Source: Orbus sasakiae
GTDB lineage: Bacteria; Pseudomonadota; Gammaproteobacteria; Enterobacterales; Orbaceae
Assembly (NCBI RefSeq): GCF_039542345.1
Contig: NZ_BAABHY010000013.1
Location: 1-64,000, forward strand
Direction of reading: 5' to 3'
DNA: 64,000 nucleotides
The notes beneath the pieces are model-generated. The model searched no databases, was not told the DNA's origin, and saw only the letters and a list, made by a program, of their open reading frames with translations. Positions 34,883-43,384 of the stretch are shown in pieces. The translations under genes and the position numbers were made by a program. Each line of letters opens with the position of its first letter. Position 1 is the first letter of the stretch.

Positions 34883-36172
34883 TTACCATTCAAGGTTCAT
34901 TAAAAACTCACGTAACTGAGCAAAATCATCCGCCATAACATGTGATAGTAATGTCATATCGGCACGTTCCGCAAGTTCTTTTGGTAACGGAATTGATTTG
35001 CCTAAAATGTTTTCAACAACTTCTTTGAACTTAGCCGGATGGGCTGTGCCTAAAAATAGACCATATTCACCATCTTGCAGTTCATCTCGTAAAACACGAT
35101 AAGCAATCGCGCCATGTGGCTCTGAAAGGTAACCCTTTTTATCCAGTTCTCTGACAGTCTCACTAGCCACTTCATCAGAAACCGCACCATGACCTAACGA
35201 TTTTAATGCCCAACCTTCACGTTGATAAATCTCTTCAATACGTGGCCAGTTATTCGGTTGGCTCACATCCATGGCATTGGACAAAGTAGCAACCGTTTTA
35301 TGTGGTTCCCATTTACCCGTTTCTAAATAACGAGGTACCGTGTCATTAGCATTAGTCGCCGCAATAAAACGTTTAATTGGCAACCCCATTGTTTTAGCAA
35401 GCAGTCCCGCTGTTAAATCACCAAAATTACCACTTGGTACAGAAATAACGAGTTGTTCTCGTTGTTTTGGTGTCAATTGAGCAAATGCTTCAAAGTAGTA
35501 ACAGATTTGTGCCATTAAACGACTAATATTAATCGAATTCGCTGAGTTTAGGCCAATTGCAGTTTTTAATTCTTCGTCATCAAATGATTTTTTAACCAGC
35601 GCCTGACATGCATCAAAATCACTTTCAATCGCTATTGTATGGATGTTATCACCCAGTGTACAAAATAGTTTTTCTTGTAACGGGCTGATTTTACCTTGTG
35701 GGTACAAGATCACGACACGAATATTTGGCAAGTGGTAAAATGCATGAGCAACAGCAGCTCCCGTATCGCCTGAAGTGGCAGTTAAAATCGTAATTTTTTT
35801 ATCTGCTGCGACCTGCACTAATGCTTGTGCCATAAAACGTCCACCAAAATCTTTAAAGGCAAGTGTTGGACCATGGAATAGTTCAAGTGTACCGATATCG
35901 TCTTCAACTGATTTAACTGGCGCTGGAAATTGAAACGCATTTTTAACCAGACGTTCAACATCTTCACCACTGATTTCATTACCAATAAATGCTGATAAAA
36001 TCTTTGCACTACGTTTAACAAAGTCTAATTTTAATAATGAATCAATCTCAGTAGCACTAAATTTTGGTAAATCTTGTGGGAAAAAGAGTCCCTGACCTTT
36101 ACCTAATCCTTGTTGCACTGCTTGAGCAAAACTCACTTGTTCTGAATGATCTTTTAGATTATAAAGTTTCAT
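34883..36172 (-). CDS. thrC: Threonine synthase
   Basis: Converts O-phosphohomoserine to threonine with PLP. 429 residues matching enterobacterial ThrC: start MKLYNLKDHSEQVSFAQAVQQG, PLP-lysine region GPTLAFKDFGGRFMAQ, TATSGDTGAAVAHAF glycine loop, and SVPSGNFGDLTAGLLAK. Third gene of thrABC, separated from thrB by 116 nt without an obvious strong terminator, so likely still part of the operon under thrL attenuation. Confidence 0.97.
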   Translation of the reverse strand: MKLYNLKDHSEQVSFAQAVQQGLGKGQGLFFPQDLPKFSATEIDSLLKLDFVKRSAKILSAFIGNEISGEDVERLVKNAFQFPAPVKSVEDDIGTLELFHGPTLAFKDFGGRFMAQALVQVAADKKITILTATSGDTGAAVAHAFYHLPNIRVVILYPQGKISPLQEKLFCTLGDNIHTIAIESDFDACQALVKKSFDDEELKTAIGLNSANSINISRLMAQICYYFEAFAQLTPKQREQLVISVPSGNFGDLTAGLLAKTMGLPIKRFIAATNANDTVPRYLETGKWEPHKTVATLSNAMDVSQPNNWPRIEEIYQREGWALKSLGHGAVSDEVASETVRELDKKGYLSEPHGAIAYRVLRDELQDGEYGLFLGTAHPAKFKEVVENILGKSIPLPKELAERADMTLLSHVMADDFAQLREFLMNLEW

Positions 36173-36288
36173 TGTACTGTTCCGATTTTTAACATTAATT
36201 TTTAATTTCTAGTATGCTGTGATAAGCGCCATCATTTTGTTTGTTGACAAGCACCAGCCAAACGTGATGACTGATTATGTCGATCACG

Positions 36289-37224
36289 TTAAACCACTCT
36301 GGCACCTTGTTTATCAATTTTACAGATATGAATAAAGCCTTCATCATTTTGTAAATAATGTGCTTTCAGCCACAGCTCAATTTGCTGAGCCGTTTCTAAC
36401 TTATCGGTTACCACAAAAATGGTCGGGCCTGAACCTGAAATACCGGATGCTAATGCCCCCAAATTTTTGACCGCTTTTTGGGCTTCATCAAAATTAGGTA
36501 ATAATTGCTTACGGTAAGGTTCAGCGATATTATCATGTAACATCGCAGCGGCCAGTTGTGGTTGCCTGCTATAACAAGCATGAACAAATCCACCCACATA
36601 GCGCCCATGTGCCACACAGTCCTGCTTTTGGTATTGAGCAGGTAAAATAGCACGCGCTTCAGCTGTCGAAACTTTAATACCAGGATAAGCCATCACCCAA
36701 TACCAGTTATCAAAATGCGGAATTGATTGACTAATAATGCCCATTTCATCAAGGATAAGTTGCATCCCACCCAGATAACATGGCGCGACATTATCATAGT
36801 GTACGCTGCCTGACACCCGTCCTTCGAGCTCGCCCATCATGCCAAGCATCTGTTGCTCATTAAAGGGTTTATCAAAATACTCATTTAATGCCACTAGTGC
36901 GCCTACCACTGAGCAAGCACTTGAACCGAGTCCTGAACCAATTGGCATATTTTTTTCAAGGGTCATCGCAACGGGCAGTTCTTTGCCCATTGCTTGACAA
37001 AAACGCTGCCAACATTGGTAAACAATGTTGAATTTAGGATCTTTGGGTAACTTTTTAACAAATTGCCCTTTATTGGTTAAGTGGAACTGCGATGCATCTT
37101 CAACAGTAATACAGTCGCCGAGCATGACGCCGCTAATAGGATTAACGGCAGCCCCTAAAATATCAAAACCAACACTAATATTCGCCATTGAAGCTGGCGC
37201 ATATACTTTTATTGTCTTACTCAT
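36289..37224 (-). CDS. thrB: Homoserine kinase
   Basis: GHMP kinase phosphorylating homoserine. 311 residues: N-terminal YAPASMANISVGFDILGAAV, ATP-binding MPIGSGLGSSACSVVGA, and C-terminal GISGSGPTIFVV. The ATG directly abuts the thrA stop (TAAATG), so translation is coupled. Confidence 0.97.
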   Translation of the reverse strand: MSKTIKVYAPASMANISVGFDILGAAVNPISGVMLGDCITVEDASQFHLTNKGQFVKKLPKDPKFNIVYQCWQRFCQAMGKELPVAMTLEKNMPIGSGLGSSACSVVGALVALNEYFDKPFNEQQMLGMMGELEGRVSGSVHYDNVAPCYLGGMQLILDEMGIISQSIPHFDNWYWVMAYPGIKVSTAEARAILPAQYQKQDCVAHGRYVGGFVHACYSRQPQLAAAMLHDNIAEPYRKQLLPNFDEAQKAVKNLGALASGISGSGPTIFVVTDKLETAQQIELWLKAHYLQNDEGFIHICKIDKQGARVV

Positions 37225-39681
37225 TTAACCACCAATTTTACTCGAGGTTGTACGTAAAATATCAGCAAATACCCCTGCTGCCGTTACATCATTACCCGCC
37301 CCATATCCTCTTAATACCAGTGGGATTGGTTGGTAATAACGCGTATAAAATGCTAACGCATTTTCACCGTTTTTCACTTTGTAAAGTGGATCATCGCTAT
37401 CAACTGCTTCGATTTTAACGCTACATTGACCATTCTCGATGCTACCAACGTAACGCAGCACTTTACCTGCTTTAGCCGCTTCATCGGCACGTACTTTAAA
37501 TTCACTATCAAGCTGAGGTAATTTAGTCATAAACTCACTCACATCCCCTTGTGAATAAGCCGCGGGTAAAACTGATTCCACATTAATTTGATCGAGTTCA
37601 AGCTGTAGGCCTGATTCGCGCGCTAAAATGAGGAGCTTTCTTGCAACATCCGTTCCAGAAAGATCATCTCGCGGATCGGGTTCGGTAAAGCCTTTATCTT
37701 TCGCTAATTTTGTTGCCTCTGATAATGACATACCTTCATCAAGTTTACCAAATATAAATGATAATGATCCAGATAAAATCCCAGAGAAACGAATTAACTC
37801 ATCACCCGCATTAAGTAGATTTTGTAAGTTTTCAATAACCGGTAAACCGGCACCAACGTTAGTATCGTATTGGAACTTACGTTTACTTTTAGCCGCTTCT
37901 TGGCGTAAACGTAAATAATAAGCCATTGAGCTAGTATTGGCCTTTTTATTTGGCGTGACAACATGGAAACCATTAGCTAATAAATCAGCATATTTATCAG
38001 CGACGTCTGAGCTTGACGTGCAATCAACCAAAATAGGATTAAGTAAGCGGTTATCTTTGGCAAATTCAATAATTTTATCTAATGTGTACGTGCGCGTACT
38101 TTGTTTAATTTGATCTCGCCAGTCACTTAAATTAAGCCCATCACGATTAAGTACCGCGAATTTTGAGTTAAATAATCCACAAACTCGCAAATCAATTTGT
38201 TTATTTTTCAACCAATGTTGCTGGCGATTAATTTGATCAACAAGGGCACCACCTACGCCACCAATACCGATGACAAATACATCCAATATTTGATCGGTAC
38301 CAAATAACATTTGGTGAGCCACGCGAACGCCCATAACAGCGATATCATTATCAACTACAACTGAGATCGAACGTTCTGATGAACCTTGTGCGATTGCAAC
38401 AATATTGATATTCGCACGCGCAAGTGCAGTAAAGAAATTAGCTGATAAGCCTCGTAGTGTTCGCATACCATCACCCACTACTGAAATAATCGCTAAACGT
38501 TCAATAATTTCGATAGGCTCAAGTAAACCATCTTTTAATTCTAAATAAAACTCATCACTTAATGCTTCTTCTGCGCGATAAAGCTCAGCTTGAGGGACAC
38601 AGAAACTAATGCTGTACTCTGATGAGGATTGGGTGATTAATACGACTGAAATTCCCGCATATGACATGGCAGAAAAAACGCGTGATGACATGCCAACCAT
38701 ACCTTTTAAACCAGGCCCAGAAACATTGATCATCGCCATATTATTTAAATTCGTAATCCCTTTTACTGGGTTTGATGAATCCACGACATTCGCACCAATT
38801 AACGTACCTGGTGCGTCAGGATTATTGGTATTTTTAATTAAACAAGGGATTTGGAACTGAGCAATCGGTAATATTGTACGTGGATGTAAAACCTTAGCAC
38901 CAAAATAAGACAACTCCATCGCTTCTTGGTAAGACATCGTTTTTAAAAGTCGTGCATCAGGTACTAAACGTGGATCACAGGTATACACGCCATCAACATC
39001 TGTCCAAATCTCGCAGCAATTAGCTCTTAAACAGGCGGCAAGTACAGCTGCCGAATAATCCGAACCGTTACGGCCTAGGACAACTAATTCACCTTTTTCA
39101 TTTCCAGCTGTAAAGCCTGGCATCAAAATCATGTCTTTTGGTGCAATATTTAATTCTTTGATGCGGTGAGTAGACTCGGTAATATCGACGGTTGATTCAA
39201 GGTAGCTGCCATCAGCAAGCAAGCTGACGACAGGATTAATGACCGTAACACTATGACCTTTCGCTTTAAGCAATGCTTGCATGATTGCAATAGAAAGCTT
39301 TTCGCCTCGGCAAATAATTGATGCATTAATGCTGTCAGGACATTGCCCTAATAATTGAATGCCATGAAATAATTGTTTGAGATGATTGAGCTCATTAAGT
39401 GAAAATTGTTTCATCTCTTCATAGGCAAAGTTCGGTTGTGCTTTTGATAAACCCTCTAAAAGATCAGCAAAAATCTTTTCAGCTTCATAGATATTGCTCT
39501 GAATATCTTGGCCAGCTACCGTTTTTTCTACCATGGCCACTAAATGGTTAGTAATTTTTGCGGGCGCCGATAAAACGGTAGCGGTTTGTTCTTGCTTGGC
39601 ATTGTTTTCAATAATCTCTGCAACGCGAAGAAAACGCTCAGCGTTTGCAACAGATGTTCCTCCAAATTTTAAGACTTTCAT
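37225..39681 (-). CDS. thrA: Bifunctional aspartokinase I / homoserine dehydrogenase I
   Basis: First and third steps of the threonine branch. 818 residues: aspartokinase (KFGGTSVANAERFLRVA at 4-20, VLGRNGSDYSAAVLAA, WTDVDGVYTCDPRLV), central ACT regulatory domains (about 320-460), then homoserine dehydrogenase (VFVIGIGGVGGALVDQI NAD site, TNVGAGLPVIENLQNLL, GFTEPDPRDDLSGTDVARKL). Threonine feedback inhibition is expected of ThrA-type enzymes. AAAAGG is 6 nt upstream of the ATG. Preceded by the thrL attenuator. Confidence 0.97.
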   Translation of the reverse strand: MKVLKFGGTSVANAERFLRVAEIIENNAKQEQTATVLSAPAKITNHLVAMVEKTVAGQDIQSNIYEAEKIFADLLEGLSKAQPNFAYEEMKQFSLNELNHLKQLFHGIQLLGQCPDSINASIICRGEKLSIAIMQALLKAKGHSVTVINPVVSLLADGSYLESTVDITESTHRIKELNIAPKDMILMPGFTAGNEKGELVVLGRNGSDYSAAVLAACLRANCCEIWTDVDGVYTCDPRLVPDARLLKTMSYQEAMELSYFGAKVLHPRTILPIAQFQIPCLIKNTNNPDAPGTLIGANVVDSSNPVKGITNLNNMAMINVSGPGLKGMVGMSSRVFSAMSYAGISVVLITQSSSEYSISFCVPQAELYRAEEALSDEFYLELKDGLLEPIEIIERLAIISVVGDGMRTLRGLSANFFTALARANINIVAIAQGSSERSISVVVDNDIAVMGVRVAHQMLFGTDQILDVFVIGIGGVGGALVDQINRQQHWLKNKQIDLRVCGLFNSKFAVLNRDGLNLSDWRDQIKQSTRTYTLDKIIEFAKDNRLLNPILVDCTSSSDVADKYADLLANGFHVVTPNKKANTSSMAYYLRLRQEAAKSKRKFQYDTNVGAGLPVIENLQNLLNAGDELIRFSGILSGSLSFIFGKLDEGMSLSEATKLAKDKGFTEPDPRDDLSGTDVARKLLILARESGLQLELDQINVESVLPAAYSQGDVSEFMTKLPQLDSEFKVRADEAAKAGKVLRYVGSIENGQCSVKIEAVDSDDPLYKVKNGENALAFYTRYYQPIPLVLRGYGAGNDVTAAGVFADILRTTSSKIGG

Positions 39682-39752
39682 ATTGCACCTTTTTATTGTT
39701 CATCAAAATTAAATTATGTATGTGTTTTCGATGCCCCTTGCATTGAAAACAT

Positions 39753-39779
39753 AAAAAAACCCGCTAATTTTAGCGGGTT
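39753..39779 (-). terminator. thr operon attenuator (rho-independent)
   Basis: On the minus strand AACCCGCTAA pairs with TTAGCGGGTT (10 bp, 2-nt loop; or 9 bp with a 4-nt loop) followed by seven Ts. It stands 25 nt after the leader-peptide stop. The leader contains AGCGGGTT at 39814-39807, identical to the 3' arm, which can pair with the AACCCGCT arm instead and prevent the terminator: a complete attenuation switch. Confidence 0.92.
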
Positions 39780-39804
39780 CTTTCGACGATTTTTTTAGGA
39801 AAAG

Positions 39805-39873
39805 TCAACCCGCTCCGAGCCTAATGGTGCCAGAGGTGCCAATAATCATGCCAATCATCATTACTGTTTTCAT
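39805..39873 (-). CDS. thrL: thr operon leader peptide
   Basis: A 22-residue peptide MKTVMMIGMIIGTSGTIRLG then AG and TGA. It holds three Thr and four Ile codons, and ends with the GAG tail seen in E. coli ThrL. An AGG lies upstream of the ATG. Ribosome stalling at Thr/Ile codons would free the AGCGGGTT segment, which overlaps the stop, to form the antiterminator; normal completion masks it and the terminator forms. Not related to E. coli ThrL by close sequence, but equivalent in position and logic. Confidence 0.85.
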   Translation of the reverse strand: MKTVMMIGMIIGTSGTIRLGAG

Positions 39874-39886
39874 TTTGCCTAAAACC

Positions 39887-39915
39887 TTATTACGTTTCTG
39901 TGAATCTAAAAACAA
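39887..39915 (-). promoter_or_regulatory. Probable thr operon promoter
   Basis: TTGTTT, 17-nt spacer, TATA-like TAATAA on the minus strand, 14 nt upstream of thrL. The -35 lies in the U-tract of the terminator of the upstream small gene, so the two signals are tightly packed. Confidence 0.5.
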
Positions 39916-39917
39916 AA

Positions 39918-39942
39918 CAGCCCGACGTTTTAAGTCAGGCTG
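39918..39942 (-). terminator. Rho-independent terminator of the upstream small gene
   Basis: CAGCCTGAC pairs with GTCGGGCTG (9 bp, one U-G) and is followed on the minus strand by TTTTGTTTTT. It begins 5 nt past the stop of the 109-residue gene. Confidence 0.9.
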
Positions 39943-39947
39943 CAATA

Positions 39948-40277
39948 TTAAAAAACTTTTTTGCTATTTTCGTATTCATTAACAACACGATTTAATGCAC
40001 TGTACAAGCTCGATGCATCACCTTGTTTGAGCGCTCCTTCTAATATATTTAGATAGGATAACATCAACTTTTGATTATCTTCTGCAAATTGCGGTGATAC
40101 TTCTTGGTCTTCATATAACATGACATAAGTTCTTGCAAAACCAAAAATCAAGAAATACACAGATGCATTACTTGGATCATCTTGAATTAATTTTTGCATT
40201 GCATGACGTAACTTCACATAGGTATCAGTACCTGGAAGACTACTTGCAAATGTTGTTACAACTTCAGAGAATGTCAT
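39948..40277 (-). CDS. Small helical protein of unknown function
   Basis: 109 residues, predicted mostly alpha-helical, without signal peptide or membrane segment. Contains MTFSEVVTTFASSLPGTD at the start and repeated YL/ALNR-type helices later. I do not recognise a domain. A strong terminator directly after the stop supports a genuine gene of its own transcript. It precedes the thr promoter on the same strand and may form a separate short transcription unit. Confidence 0.7.
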   Translation of the reverse strand: MTFSEVVTTFASSLPGTDTYVKLRHAMQKLIQDDPSNASVYFLIFGFARTYVMLYEDQEVSPQFAEDNQKLMLSYLNILEGALKQGDASSLYSALNRVVNEYENSKKVF

Positions 40278-40781
40278 TATTAATCAACCTAAACTCGCAT
40301 TTCAAGGCAAAAGAATAGCAATCACTTTAAAGAAGTGCAAGAGGATTTTATTCACAATTCAAAATTTTTTACCTCATCACCGTTTTTTATATTGTGATGT
40401 TATTTATTGGGCGTGATAACATTGTACTCAGCAGTACACGATTTTAGTCCTATTGCCTTAATATTTTGATGATCCGCAGTAAGCGTCATTTTTTCAAATA
40501 ACGGTCTCTTTTTCACCCTAAATATGTTGGATGAAATATCAGGTTATTGATAGATGCCTGGCTAATACCGCCCCAAACCGAATTCTGCAAACGTACTGAT
40601 TGCCGATAGCTGGCGAAAGAAAACCATCACGATATCCGACAATATAAAATATCCCCTCTTTTGCCCTGACAGCACCACATACACAAATCATCAGATACGA
40701 TTAGATTATCTGTTGGTCTTTATAGCGTCTTTCATCTGTGTTAAAACTTATGAGGATAAGGCCGTATTTGCACAATAATAA

Positions 40782-40931
40782 GATACTAACAATTGGCAGT
40801 TAAGTAACTTGAACGGCAAAGTGTTGCGAGACGCAGTGTTTGTTCAAGAATACGCCAATGTTAGTGTGTCAATTCAAATAACGGCAGAAGACCCATTTTT
40901 CAGAGAAAATTTAACCCTTGCTTATGACTGA
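40782..40931 (+). pseudogene. Possible gene remnant, unidentified family
   Basis: A short frame between two stops reads DTNNWQLSNLNGKVLRDAVF and then VQEYANVSVSIQITAEDPFF, protein-like in composition, but without a good start or ribosome site. It is probably the 3' end of a truncated gene. I do not recognise the family. Confidence 0.3.
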
Positions 40932-40949
40932 TTTGAAAGGAACAACGCC

Positions 40950-41009
40950 ATGAAAAGAATGAGTATTATCGGTGAAAGCGCCCCACACTTGCTAGGACGT
41001 GTAGAATAA
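40950..41009 (+). CDS. Possible 19-residue peptide ORF
   Basis: ATG with AAAGGAA about 8 nt upstream encodes MKRMSIIGESAPHLLGRVE and stops one base before a terminator. The combination of ribosome site, short ORF and terminator could be a real micropeptide or the tail of the decayed gene. Confidence 0.3.
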   Translation: MKRMSIIGESAPHLLGRVE

Positions 41010-41033
41010 TTAAGGGCGCTCAAACGCCCTTAA
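41010..41033 (+). terminator. Terminator-like hairpin
   Basis: TTAAGGGCG and CGCCCTTAA form a 9-bp perfect stem with a CTCAAA loop. No U-tract follows, but the GC-rich stem is typical of a gene end. It probably survives from the decayed gene on the plus strand. Confidence 0.5.
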
Positions 41034-41114
41034 TCAAGTGCATACAACATTCAATATTATGGTTCATAATACAAATACACTAAAGTCCTATTCGCCACTA
41101 CCATCAAAAAATAC

Positions 41115-41870
41115 CTATTTCATATCCTTTGATACGGCAAGTCCTGCTGGTGCTTGTGCTGTTGGCATAATTTCAATGGAATTCACATTAAAGTGAACCG
41201 GTGAATTGACTAACCAAGAGACGGTGTTGGCAATATCTTCAGGTGTAATAAAATCGACGTTTTGATAAACAGCATCAGCTTGATGATCATCACCGTGGAA
41301 TCTGACATTAGAAAATTCTGTCCCGCCACATAAACCGGGTTCAATATTGGTAACTCGGATTTTTTTGCCAAAAAGATCCGTGCGTAAATTGGCACTAAAC
41401 TGTTTAACAAACGCTTTACTTGCACCATAAACATTACCACCACGGTAAGCATAATTACCAGCAGTTGACCCTAAATTAATAATATAACCAAAATTACGTT
41501 CAACCATAGTAGGTAATACCACTCGCGTAAGATGCATTAAACCAATGACATTAGTTTGTACCATGGTTTCCCAATCAGCATAATTTGCTTGATAAGCAGG
41601 CTCCATTCCCAGTGCAAGCCCCGCATTATTAATTAATATATCAATTTGCTTAAACGCATCCGGTAGTCCAAGCAGTAAATTGTCTACCGCATCTTTACGG
41701 GTCACATCAAGTTGAAAAGGTAGAAAGTCATCGCCCAGTTCTGTTGCTAATGATTTCAATTTATCCTCACGCCTTGCAGTACCAATCACTTTATACCCAT
41801 CAGCAATTAACTTACGACAAATCGCTTCACCAAAACCTGATGACGCACCGGTGACTAAAACAACATTCAT
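41115..41870 (-). CDS. ydfG: NADP-dependent short-chain dehydrogenase YdfG
   Basis: 251 residues: Rossmann TGASSGFGEAI, NNAG, catalytic Ser in STAGNYAYRGGNVYGASKAFV (YxxxK), and PGLCGGTEFSNVRFHGDD after it, as in E. coli YdfG (3-hydroxy acid / serine dehydrogenase). The start MNVVLVTGASSG has GAGGAG upstream; the longer frame adds five residues without one. A stand-alone gene. Confidence 0.92.
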   Translation of the reverse strand: MNVVLVTGASSGFGEAICRKLIADGYKVIGTARREDKLKSLATELGDDFLPFQLDVTRKDAVDNLLLGLPDAFKQIDILINNAGLALGMEPAYQANYADWETMVQTNVIGLMHLTRVVLPTMVERNFGYIINLGSTAGNYAYRGGNVYGASKAFVKQFSANLRTDLFGKKIRVTNIEPGLCGGTEFSNVRFHGDDHQADAVYQNVDFITPEDIANTVSWLVNSPVHFNVNSIEIMPTAQAPAGLAVSKDMK

Positions 41871-42135
41871 GGTATATCTCCTCACTCTTTGTTAAAGATG
41901 ATAACAGCCTTGTATAAAGATTATACGGGATTTATCCATAATTGCACACCATCAGCTTATAAAGGCAAGCAAACATAACACAATATCGGATAAAGGCTCG
42001 TTAACATTTTCGTTATATTTTTATCATAATAGGTGATTATAGTGTAAAAATGTGTTTGAAACGGCTAACAGTATTTAATGTTATTCCGTTTTGTTTTATG
42101 CTAACGCATATGTTGACTAAAGGAATAAAATAATT

Positions 42136-42621
42136 ATGGCTAACGTATTTGTCGCATTAGGTGCCAACTTAGGTGATCCCTTACAGCAAGCTCACGAAGC
42201 CATCACGGCAATCGCGCAGCTACCCTTAACGCATATTACCCAAACATCCCCTTTTTACCGCAGCAAACCGTTAGGCCCTCAAGATCAGCCAGATTACTTA
42301 AATGCCGTGGTTCAAATCAATACGGGCTTATCACCATTAGATTTATTATCAGCATTGCAACAGATTGAAACCGATTTAGGCCGTGTACGCAAAGACCAGC
42401 GCTGGGGAGCAAGAACACTTGATTTAGATATTTTACTGTACGACGATATTGTGATGAATACTGAAATCTTAACCATCCCCCATTATGATATGAAACAACG
42501 TGAATTTGTTCTCTATCCGTTATTTGATATTGCACCACAATTAGTATTGCCCGATAACACACCATTGTCTTCGATTATCAAAAATGTAGCCTTAAATGGT
42601 ATGACGCATTGGTCATCATAA
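42136..42621 (+). CDS. folK: 7,8-dihydro-6-hydroxymethylpterin pyrophosphokinase
   Basis: 161 residues of HPPK: VFVALGANLGDP (3-14), SPFYRSKPLGPQDQPDYLNAV, and GRVRKDQRWGARTLDLDILLYDD with the Mg2+-binding Asp pair. Folate pathway. Ends with a normal C-terminus; no fused folB/folP domain. The start has AAGGAAT upstream with slightly long spacing. Confidence 0.96.
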   Translation: MANVFVALGANLGDPLQQAHEAITAIAQLPLTHITQTSPFYRSKPLGPQDQPDYLNAVVQINTGLSPLDLLSALQQIETDLGRVRKDQRWGARTLDLDILLYDDIVMNTEILTIPHYDMKQREFVLYPLFDIAPQLVLPDNTPLSSIIKNVALNGMTHWSS

Positions 42622-42806
42622 TAGAAAATGTCAATTTATGGTAATAAAAACGGATTCCCCTCTTCCCTGCAACAAAAAGTTGCGTAATTGCACAATAAAA
42701 GCGCAAAGAGACAGCGGTTATCATTCTTACCACAAGGGTGTTTAAATATAAAACTTGTTAAAAAACAATGAGTTTTGTTTTTTTCGTAAAAATAGTTAAA
42801 AACCAT

Positions 42807-42834
42807 TTGATAAAGCGGAATTTGTTGCTATAGT
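42807..42834 (+). promoter_or_regulatory. Promoter of dksA
   Basis: TTGATA, 16-nt spacer, TATAGT, followed by an approximately 30-nt leader and AAAGGAG. A near-consensus sigma-70 promoter for the dksA-gluQ unit. Confidence 0.65.
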
Positions 42835-42871
42835 TTAGCGTTTTTAATATTCCGTTAGAAAGGAGATTGCG

Positions 42872-43327
42872 GTGAAAAAGGAACAAAAAATAAATAGCTC
42901 TTCCTTAAGCCTTTTAGCAATGGCGGGCCTTGAACCTTATAAAGAGGCAAAAGGTGAAGAGTATATGAATCCTAAGCAATTGAAACATTTCCACCTGATT
43001 TTAGAAGCGTGGTTAAATCAGCTACGTGGTGAAATGGATAAAACGGTTACCTATATGCAAGATGAGGCAGCGAATTTTCCAGATCCGGCAGATAGAGCGA
43101 CCCAAGAAGAAGAGTTTAGTTTAGAGCTAAGAGCACGTGACAGAGAACGCAAACTGATCAAAAAAATCGAAAAAACATTAGCAAAAATTGAAAATGATGA
43201 TTTTGGTTTTTGTGACTCATGTGGTGTTGAGATTGGCATTAAACGCTTAGAAGCAAGACCAACAGCAGACCTTTGTATCGATTGCAAAACGCTTGCTGAA
43301 CTCCGTGAAAAACAGATGGGAATGTAA
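42872..43327 (+). CDS. dksA: RNA polymerase-binding transcription factor DksA
   Basis: 151 residues, nearly full-length match to E. coli DksA: coiled coil with the tip Asp residues (NFPDPADRATQEEEF), and the zinc finger CDSCGVEIGIKRLEARPTADLCIDC. Potentiates ppGpp control of rRNA and amino-acid promoters. The start codon is GTG with AAAGGAG 7 nt upstream; no nearer in-frame ATG gives the conserved N-terminus. Followed by gluQ, its standard partner. Confidence 0.97.
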   Translation: MKKEQKINSSSLSLLAMAGLEPYKEAKGEEYMNPKQLKHFHLILEAWLNQLRGEMDKTVTYMQDEAANFPDPADRATQEEEFSLELRARDRERKLIKKIEKTLAKIENDDFGFCDSCGVEIGIKRLEARPTADLCIDCKTLAELREKQMGM

Positions 43328-43333
43328 TTTCTA

Positions 43334-43357
43334 TGCCGTCGGCCTAAGTTGACGGCA
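43334..43357 (+). terminator. Hairpin between dksA and gluQ
   Basis: TGCCGTC with GACGGCA (7 bp, 10-nt loop) begins 7 nt past the dksA stop and is followed by a pyrimidine-rich stretch. A terminator between dksA and gluQ is known to limit gluQ expression in Shigella/E. coli, so this is probably the counterpart. Confidence 0.6.
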
Positions 43358-43384
43358 GTTCTTCTCGTTTTCGGCTTATCTATT

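Larger units (their letters stand above)
40278..41114. other. 837-base gap with decayed coding remnants
   Basis: No intact gene is seen. Base composition is richer in GC than true spacers here. It holds a 43-codon stop-to-stop remnant (40782-40931), a 19-codon ORF with ribosome site (40950-41009) and a terminator (41010-41033). The rest (40400-40780) looks like degraded coding DNA without a recognisable family. Confidence 0.5.

Noticed and set aside
42669..42683. GCAAC-AAAAA-GTTGC hairpin after folK as terminator
   Set aside because: Only a 5-bp stem and no U-tract.
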